This document shows, piece by piece, positions 54,755 through 59,926 of a stretch of 59,926 nt of DNA. This DNA comes from Pseudomonadota bacterium (lineage in GTDB: Bacteria; Pseudomonadota; Gammaproteobacteria; Xanthomonadales; Rhodanobacteraceae): assembly GCA_021827205.1 (NCBI GenBank), contig JAKAWV010000002.1, forward strand, positions 1 through 59,926, in the 5' to 3' direction. A program made the position numbers and the translations under genes. Each line of letters opens with the position of its first letter. Within the stretch, counting starts at the first letter, position 1. The notes below the pieces were generated by a model that saw only the letters and a list, made by a program, of their open reading frames with translations, searched no databases and was not told the DNA's origin.

Positions 54755-55858
54755 ATGCCGATCACCATCGCAGCCTTGCGCGAAACCGCCGCCGACGAGC
54801 GGCGCGTGGCGATCACACCGGAAACAGCGAAAAAGTACGCCGCGCGCGGCCTGCGCGTGCTGCTCGAACGCGGCGCCGGTACCAGCGCGGGTTTTCCCGA
54901 CGCAAGCTATGCCGGCATCGAGTGGGGCGATGCCGCTGGCGTGGCCGCGGCCGCCGATATTCTGCTGTGCGTGTTGCCGCCCGGCGCTGCGGCCATCGCC
55001 GCCATGCACAGCGACGCCATGCTGGTCGGCCAGTTGCGCCCTTACGGCGCCGCCCCGCGCCTGGCCGCGCTGGCGCAGCGCCACGTCACCGCGTTTGCCC
55101 TGGAGCGTCTGCCGCGCAGCACGCGCGCGCAGGCCATGGATACGCTGTCCTCGCAGGCGGCGGTGGCTGGTTATCGTGCCGCGCTGCTGGCGGCCGAGGC
55201 CGCGCCGCGGTTTTTTCCGATGCTGACCACGGCAGCCGGCACCATCCGTCCCAGCCGCGTGCTGGTGATCGGCGCCGGCGTCGCCGGTTTGCAGGCGCTG
55301 GCCACGGCGCGGCGTCTGGGCGCGCAGGTGGAAGGTTTCGATGTGCGCCCGGAAACACGCGAGCAGGTGCAGTCGCTGGGCGCCAAGTTTCTCGAGCTGG
55401 GCGTCAGCGCTAGCGGCAGCGGCGGTTACGCGCGCGAGCTTTCCGCCGAGGAGCGCGCGCGCCAGCAGCAGGCGCTGAGCGAGCATTTGCGCAACATCGA
55501 CGCGCTGATCACCACGGCAGCGGTGCCCGGACGCGCGGCGCCGCGCATCGTCACCGCGGCGATGGTCGATGGCATGAAACCGGGTGCGATCATCGTCGAT
55601 CTGGCCGCCGAGAGCGGCGGCAACTGCGAGCTGACGCGCCCTGGTGAGCGCGTCGAGCACGGCGGCGTCAGCATCCTCGGGCCGCTGAACATGGCGGCGG
55701 GGCACCCGCTGCACGCCAGCGAGATGATCGCGCGCAATTTCGCCCACTTCGTCGAGCTGTTGGTGAGCAAGGACGGCGCGCTGGCGCCCGATTTCAGCGA
55801 CGAACTGCTGGCGCAAAGCTGCGTGGTGCAGGGCGCAACGGTGAAGTTCGTCGAGTAA
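54755..55858 (+). CDS. pntAA: NAD(P) transhydrogenase subunit alpha, part 1 (NAD-binding)
   Basis: This 367-residue cytosolic NAD(H)-binding domain belongs to the proton-translocating transhydrogenase. Seen: RETAADERRVAITPE at the N-terminus, the Rossmann motif VIGAGVAGLQALATA, GFDVRPETREQVQSLG and DLAAESGGNCELT. It lacks the membrane part, which is encoded separately by pntAB, the split form found in alpha- and some gammaproteobacteria. Unusually, pntAB and pntB do not follow directly: three oppositely oriented genes (55922-57407) lie between. Confidence 0.95.
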   Translation: MPITIAALRETAADERRVAITPETAKKYAARGLRVLLERGAGTSAGFPDASYAGIEWGDAAGVAAAADILLCVLPPGAAAIAAMHSDAMLVGQLRPYGAAPRLAALAQRHVTAFALERLPRSTRAQAMDTLSSQAAVAGYRAALLAAEAAPRFFPMLTTAAGTIRPSRVLVIGAGVAGLQALATARRLGAQVEGFDVRPETREQVQSLGAKFLELGVSASGSGGYARELSAEERARQQQALSEHLRNIDALITTAAVPGRAAPRIVTAAMVDGMKPGAIIVDLAAESGGNCELTRPGERVEHGGVSILGPLNMAAGHPLHASEMIARNFAHFVELLVSKDGALAPDFSDELLAQSCVVQGATVKFVE

Positions 55859-55921
55859 TCGCGCGGAATCATGCGCGGCCGCGCGCAGCGGCCCGCGGCA
55901 CTGTACGCGTTGCTGCAAACG

Positions 55922-56425
55922 TCAGCCGGGTCCGCCATGGCGTTCACCGCCCCCGCGCGACGGCGGAACGTGCTCATGCAGCCACTGCGCGCGCTGCTCG
56001 GGGCGCATCTGCTGCCAGCGCTGACGCAGCGCCTCGCGCTCGGCCGGACTCATGCGCTGAAAGCGCACGTAGGCCTCGCGCAGACGCTGGCGCTGTTCGG
56101 GACTCATCGCGCGCAGACGCTGCAGGTTTTCGCGCACGCGCGCGCGCTGTTCAGGGTTCATGTGTTGCCAGCGCTCGATGCGCTGGTCGATCCGCTGCTG
56201 GCGCAGTGGCGGCAGGCGCTGCCAATTCTGTTCGCGCTGCAGCAGTTGCTGGCGGCGCGCCGGTGGCATGCGGTCCCAGTGCTCGCGGAACGGCGCCAGC
56301 AGGTGCTGCTGCTGCGCATCGAGTTGCCGCCACTCGGGCGCGGCTTGCTGCGCGGATGCAAGCAGCGGGGCCAAGCCGACGGCCATGGCCAGCACAGCGA
56401 CAAACAGGCGCTTGCGTGGCTTCAT
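55922..56425 (-). CDS. DUF3106-like secreted protein
   Basis: This 167-residue protein has a signal peptide (to about ASA-QQA, residue 25), then a highly charged, repetitive helical body built of WR/ML-P-x-x-R-Q units such as MNPEQRARVRENLQRL and MSPEQRQRLREAYVRF. This matches DUF3106, periplasmic proteins linked to sigma-factor gene sets in beta- and gammaproteobacteria. It may act as a chaperone-like or sensing protein; not established. It overlaps the DUF3619-like gene by four bases. Confidence 0.82.
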   Translation of the reverse strand: MKPRKRLFVAVLAMAVGLAPLLASAQQAAPEWRQLDAQQQHLLAPFREHWDRMPPARRQQLLQREQNWQRLPPLRQQRIDQRIERWQHMNPEQRARVRENLQRLRAMSPEQRQRLREAYVRFQRMSPAEREALRQRWQQMRPEQRAQWLHEHVPPSRGGGERHGGPG

Positions 56426-56823
56426 TGCGCGCTCGCCGCCGACGCCGGTTGCGGCTGGGTGGCCAGCCAGTCATAGAAATCGAGATTTTGCGCCATGTCG
56501 ACCTCGCTGCTGTCGGCGCTGACCAGCATCGCGCCCGTGCCGGCTGTCGCTGGCGCCGTGCTCGGCGCGTGCAGTGGGTGCCAGACCACGGCCAATGCCA
56601 GCACAGCGGCAGCCAGCGCTCCCGCAGGTACCAGTACCGGCAGCAGATTGCGCCGGCGCGGGGCGCTGAGCGCATCGCTGCGCGCGGCACGCAGTCGGCG
56701 CAGCGTGTCGCTGTCGATGTGTTCGCTGGCGATGGCGAACAGCGCGTGCGCGTGCGTGGCCAGATTGGCAGCGGCGCGGTCTGGGTGGTTCTTGTCGAAA
56801 TCAGGGGTCGGGGTCGGTTTCAT
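56422..56823 (-). CDS. DUF3619-like single-pass membrane protein
   Basis: This 133-residue protein has an N-terminal cytosolic segment of about 55 residues (SDTLRRLRAARSDALSA), one membrane helix (about 61-82) and a short outer part (VDMAQNLDFYDWLATQPQ). Position and topology suggest DUF3619, a possible anti-sigma or sigma-linked membrane factor, although no classical zinc anti-sigma motif is seen. It overlaps both neighbours by four bases, so the three genes make one unit. Confidence 0.72.
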   Translation of the reverse strand: MKPTPTPDFDKNHPDRAAANLATHAHALFAIASEHIDSDTLRRLRAARSDALSAPRRRNLLPVLVPAGALAAAVLALAVVWHPLHAPSTAPATAGTGAMLVSADSSEVDMAQNLDFYDWLATQPQPASAASAQ

Positions 56824-57407
56824 TTCCAGTCCTCCAGCTTGTGCCGCAGCGCCTCCATGGCGCGCGATAAGTGAGTTTTCACGCTGCCGTCCGAGCAGCC
56901 CATGGCGCGTGCGGTGTCGGCCACGTCCAGTCCTTCCAGCACGCGCAGCATGAATGCCTCGCGCTGGCGGCGCGGCAGCGCGCGCACCGCGCGCGCGAGG
57001 TCCGCATACGCGGCGCGGCCGGCGATTTCGCGCGCCGGATCGGCCAGCGGATCGGCTGGCTCCCACACCGGGCCGCCCTCGCCGTCGTCGCCCACGCTGC
57101 CCAGCCAGCCGACCACGATGCTGCGCACCTTGCGCCGGCGCTGCAGATCGGTGATGCGCCGCCGCAGGATGCCCCAGAACAGCGGCGACCATTCCTGCGC
57201 CGGATGCTGCCGGTAGTGCTGATGCAGGCGCAGCATGGCGTCCTGCACCGCGTCGAGCGCGTCGTCGACATTGCCCAAACCCATTTCGGCGACGCGGAAG
57301 GCGCGCCGCTGCACCTGCGCCAGAAACGTCTCCAGCGTGACCGGCAGCTCCGGCGCGCGCGCCGCGACCAGACCCTCGGAGTGCTGCGGCACGGCGGCGA
57401 GGTTCAT
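56820..57407 (-). CDS. RNA polymerase sigma factor (ECF-like)
   Basis: This encodes 195 residues. Region 2 is seen as DDALDAVQDAMLRLHQHY and WGILRRRITDLQRRRK, and region 4 as LPRRQREAFMLRVLEGLDVA with the helix-turn-helix ARAMGCSDGSVKTHLSRAM. No region 1.1 or 3, as in ECF sigma factors. It is first in the sigma-DUF3619-DUF3106 unit. It may be regulated by the membrane protein next to it. Its target promoters are unknown. Confidence 0.92.
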   Translation of the reverse strand: MNLAAVPQHSEGLVAARAPELPVTLETFLAQVQRRAFRVAEMGLGNVDDALDAVQDAMLRLHQHYRQHPAQEWSPLFWGILRRRITDLQRRRKVRSIVVGWLGSVGDDGEGGPVWEPADPLADPAREIAGRAAYADLARAVRALPRRQREAFMLRVLEGLDVADTARAMGCSDGSVKTHLSRAMEALRHKLEDWK

Positions 57408-57541
57408 GTCATCTCCCGGCTCCGGCGCGGAGCTGTTGCCGCGGCCCGCACCCGCATCGATACCGTTGACAACGCGCCAGCTTTCCCGCGGTTGACCGGC
57501 CTGCGTATGATGCGACGGATTCCGGCTGCCGGGGATGTGGG

Positions 57542-57835
57542 ATGGATGGCTTTCTCGCCCTGTACGTGTTCATGCTGGCCGCATTCACCGGCTACGAGAT
57601 CATCGCGCGGGTTCCGGTGATCCTGCACACGCCGCTGATGTCCGGCTCCAATTTCATCCACGGCATCGTCCTGGTCGGGGCGATGGTGGCGCTGGGCCAC
57701 GCACAGACGCCGGCCGAACAGGCCATCGGCTTCATCGCCGTGCTGCTGGGCGCCGGCAACGCCGCCGGCGGCTATGTGGTGACCGAACGCATGCTGGAGA
57801 TGTTCAAGTCCAGCAAGCGCCAGGGAGAGGCATGA
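57542..57835 (+). CDS. pntAB: NAD(P) transhydrogenase subunit alpha, part 2 (membrane)
   Basis: This 97-residue protein has three membrane helices (LALYVFMLAAFTGYEII, SGSNFIHGIVLVGAMVAL, AIGFIAVLLGAGNAAGG) and the conserved VPVILHTPLMSG loop. With PntAA and PntB it builds the transhydrogenase that couples proton entry to NADPH formation. Its stop overlaps the pntB ATG. It is 1.7 kb from pntAA, so it needs its own promoter; none is clear upstream of 57542. Confidence 0.93.
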   Translation: MDGFLALYVFMLAAFTGYEIIARVPVILHTPLMSGSNFIHGIVLVGAMVALGHAQTPAEQAIGFIAVLLGAGNAAGGYVVTERMLEMFKSSKRQGEA

Positions 57836-59304
57836 TGGATGCCGCCTGGGCCAGCCACCTGATCCGCGCCAGCTATTTCATCGCGGCGCTGCTGTTCATC
57901 CTGGGTCTCAAGCGCATGAGTTCGCCGCGCACCGCGCGCGGCGGCATCCTGTGGGCAGGCGCCGGCATGCTGCTGGCGGTGCTGGCCACTTTTTTCCTGC
58001 CCGGCATGCACAATCTGGCGCTGATCGGCCTGGCGCTGCTGATCGGCGTCGCGGCGGCATGGGTCAGCGGCAAGCGCGTGGCGATGACCGCGATGCCGCA
58101 GATGGTGGCGCTGTACAACGGCATGGGCGGCGGGGCCGCCGCCGCGATCGGCGCCGCCGAGTTGCTGCGCTATGCCGGCGGCAGTCAGGTGGTGCTGGCC
58201 GCGTTGCACTTCGGTGGCGCGTCGGTGCTGGCCGTCAAGACCCTGCCGCCCGCCCCGCCGCTGGCGCAGACGGTGCTGGCGGTGGTCGGCGCGCTGATCG
58301 GCACGGTGTCCTTCTCCGGCTCGCTGATCGCCTTCGCCAAGCTGCAGGGCTGGATGGACAGGCGCTTCGTGTTTCCGGGCCAGCAGGCCGTCAATCTGCT
58401 GGCCCTGGCCGGTGCGCTGCTGGCCGCTGCGCTGCTGGTGGCGTCGCCGCACGGCGCCGGCGCAGGCGTGCTGGTGCTGTTCTTCGCGCTGGCACTGGCG
58501 TTCGGTCTGCTGATGACGCTGCCGATCGGCGGCGCCGACATGCCGGTGGTGATCTCGCTGTACAACGCCTTCACCGGACTGGCCGTGGCCTTCGAGGGCT
58601 ACGTACTGCAGAACGAGGCCATGATCATCGCCGGCATGGTGGTGGGCGCGGCCGGCACGCTGCTGACGCAGCTGATGGCCAAGGCCATGAACCGCTCCAT
58701 CGGCAACGTGCTGTTCGGCAGCTTCGGCGCTGGCGCGGGTGGTGCCGAGGCACAGGCCATCGCCGGCGCGCAGAAGCCCATCGAGGCCAGCGATGCCGCG
58801 GTGATGATGGCCTACGCCGAGCGCGTGGTGATCGTGCCGGGCTACGGCATGGCCGTGGCGCAGGCGCAGCACAAGGTGTGGGAGTTCGCGCAGGCGCTGA
58901 TCGCGCGCGGGGTCAAGGTGAAGTTCGCCATCCATCCGGTGGCCGGACGCATGCCCGGACACATGAACGTGCTGCTGGCCGAGGCCGGCGTGCCCTACGA
59001 TCTGATCGCCGACATGGACGACATCAATCCCGAGTTCCCCGCCACCGACGTGGCGCTGGTGATCGGCGCCAATGACGTGGTCAATCCGGTGGCCAAGACC
59101 GACCCCGCCTCGCCGATCTACGGCATGCCGATTCTGGATGTGGCCAGCGCGAAGAACGTGATCGTCGTCAAGCGCGGGCGCGGCACCGGTTTCGCCGGCA
59201 TCGAGAACGCGTTGTTCTACGCCGACAACGCGCGCATGCTTTACGGCGATGGCCAGGGCGTGGCGGCCAGGCTGGTCAGCGAGATCAAGAGCCTCGACGA
59301 CTGA
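57832..59304 (+). CDS. pntB: NAD(P) transhydrogenase subunit beta
   Basis: This 490-residue protein has about nine membrane helices in its N-terminal half (e.g. MTAMPQMVALYNGMGGGAA and TLPIGGADMPVVISLYNAF) and a C-terminal NADP(H)-binding domain (from about 310). NADP motifs: VPGYGMAVAQAQHKVWE, HPVAGRMPGHMNVLLAEA and VVKRGRGTGFAGIEN. It carries the proton channel and the NADP site. It begins with two ATGs, at 57832 and 57835. The 3' end overlaps the next convergent gene by 20 bases. Confidence 0.97.
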   Translation: MMDAAWASHLIRASYFIAALLFILGLKRMSSPRTARGGILWAGAGMLLAVLATFFLPGMHNLALIGLALLIGVAAAWVSGKRVAMTAMPQMVALYNGMGGGAAAAIGAAELLRYAGGSQVVLAALHFGGASVLAVKTLPPAPPLAQTVLAVVGALIGTVSFSGSLIAFAKLQGWMDRRFVFPGQQAVNLLALAGALLAAALLVASPHGAGAGVLVLFFALALAFGLLMTLPIGGADMPVVISLYNAFTGLAVAFEGYVLQNEAMIIAGMVVGAAGTLLTQLMAKAMNRSIGNVLFGSFGAGAGGAEAQAIAGAQKPIEASDAAVMMAYAERVVIVPGYGMAVAQAQHKVWEFAQALIARGVKVKFAIHPVAGRMPGHMNVLLAEAGVPYDLIADMDDINPEFPATDVALVIGANDVVNPVAKTDPASPIYGMPILDVASAKNVIVVKRGRGTGFAGIENALFYADNARMLYGDGQGVAARLVSEIKSLDD

Positions 59305-59728
59305 ACGGCCACGCGGCCAGTACCGCCAGCACCGCGCCGAGCAGGATCCACAGCAGCAGTGGCCCCGCCAGCGCCAGCCGTGCCAGCAGTGTCAGCAGGC
59401 CCGCGCCGCTTTGGCGCAGCGCCGCGAGCAGCGGCAAGTCCAGCGTGGAGGCAACGCGCACCGCCGCCATCAGGATCTGCTGGTAATACGCCGCCGCGAA
59501 CGTGGCCACGGCGGCCAGCATTGCGCCGTAACGACGCGTCTGCGGCAGTGACGCGCGTGCCAGCAGGCCGGTGCCCAAGCCCAGCAGCGTTGCCGCCGGT
59601 GCCAGCGTGCGTTGGCTGAACATCGACACGAGCGCCCACACCGCTGCGAGAGCGAGCGCGCCGAGCACCACGTTGAGCGTGCCAAAGGCCAGATTCAGCC
59701 ATGCCACCGACTTGCTGCCTTGTGCCAT
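59285..59728 (-). CDS. Small membrane protein of unknown function
   Basis: This encodes 147 residues from the ATG at 59728, with GAGGAG seven bases upstream. It has four hydrophobic segments: LAFGTLNVVLGALALAAVWA, then about residues 43-60, about 66-85, and LLLWILLGAVLAVLAAW. It ends in a short basic tail (PFSRRGS). No conserved motif is recognised. It converges with pntB, overlapping it by 20 bases. Confidence 0.7.
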   Translation of the reverse strand: MAQGSKSVAWLNLAFGTLNVVLGALALAAVWALVSMFSQRTLAPAATLLGLGTGLLARASLPQTRRYGAMLAAVATFAAAYYQQILMAAVRVASTLDLPLLAALRQSGAGLLTLLARLALAGPLLLWILLGAVLAVLAAWPFSRRGS

Positions 59729-59926
59729 GCGCGTCTCCTCGACCAGCGGCGAGCATAGCAGTGGGGTGGTGCAGCGATAGCAGACGCGATGCCATTCATG
59801 GCATCGCGGCATTGCGCCATCACGTGCTGCGCGCGCCGCGCAAGCCCGGCCCGAGGCCTCCTGCCTCGGGCGTGATGCGCGCCTTCCCTGGCGCTTACCC
59901 CGCGGGCCGCCTGCGGCGTTCGTGCG
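59729..59926. other. Right-end non-coding stretch with two hairpins
   Basis: No gene is seen in the last 198 bases. Two inverted repeats are present: CCCGAGGC/GCCTCGGG at 59850-59870, and GCGCC/GGCGC at 59879-59894. Neither is followed by a T run, so they are not clear terminators; they may belong to an intergenic repeat family. Confidence 0.45.

Noticed and set aside
59850-59894. Rho-independent terminator at the right end
   Set aside because: Both hairpins lack a T run and do not follow a gene stop in either direction within the window.

Overview
The window is GC-rich chromosomal DNA of a gammaproteobacterium. The best fit is Xanthomonadales (Rhodanobacteraceae or Xanthomonadaceae type). 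The reasons are the neighbourhoods ygfB-pepP, zapA-6S RNA-fau and mreBCD-mrdA-rodA-mltB-rlpA-dacA-ybeD-lipB-lipA, REP-like repeats of a type I associate with xanthomonads, and protein families common in that order (MprF with an AcvB/VirJ protein, propeller-PAS-GGDEF-EAL proteins, the sigma factor/DUF3619/DUF3106 set). Genus is not decided. All assignments come from reading the sequence; no database search was run.

Layout. 1-5.5 kb: the 5' end of hemN with an FNR-like box, a Met-rich secreted protein, and a tyrosine/homogentisate catabolic cluster (hppD, hmgA, fahA; a REP-flanked GIY-YIG gene sits inside it) with a divergent MarR regulator. 5.6-9.7 kb: MprF lysyl-phosphatidylglycerol synthase/flippase facing an AcvB/VirJ-type periplasmic serine hydrolase. 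9.7-18.8 kb: ygfB-pepP, a 1526-residue membrane c-di-GMP protein, a ZapB-like coiled coil, zapA, 6S RNA, fau, an EVE protein and rpiA. 18.8-32.3 kb: one long minus-strand run for cell elongation and wall synthesis (mreB to dacA), lipoate synthesis (lipB, lipA) and the Prc protease. 32.4-33.4 kb: a PfkB-family kinase.

33.4-43.9 kb is an accessory island next to tRNA-Phe. It starts with a truncated VapB antitoxin and an unknown gene read across an in-frame amber codon. Short direct repeats of recombinase arm-site type follow. Then come a Type III restriction-modification pair (res, mod), about 670 bp without a recognised gene, and a two-gene operon of an OLD-family ATPase/TOPRIM nuclease and a UvrD-like helicase, which is a Gabija-like arrangement. 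The OLD/helicase part is visibly richer in A+T than the host genes. No integrase is present.

44-60 kb returns to core genes: a DUF6491-like protein, then yggX, mutY, an AsmA protein and ftsY as an overlapping minus-strand operon. Divergent from these is rsmD-coaD-lipoprotein-ferredoxin-MBL hydrolase-TMEM43 homologue-MAPEG. A nitroreductase-exonuclease-Nudix operon follows. Last are the proton-translocating transhydrogenase genes, in which pntAA is separated from pntAB-pntB by an oppositely oriented three-gene sigma-factor unit.

The strongest candidate for unusual biology is the OLD/UvrD pair inside the tRNA-Phe island. Next are the split pnt locus, the REP-flanked nuclease in the tyrosine cluster, the amber-interrupted island gene, and a recurring extended -10 promoter form.
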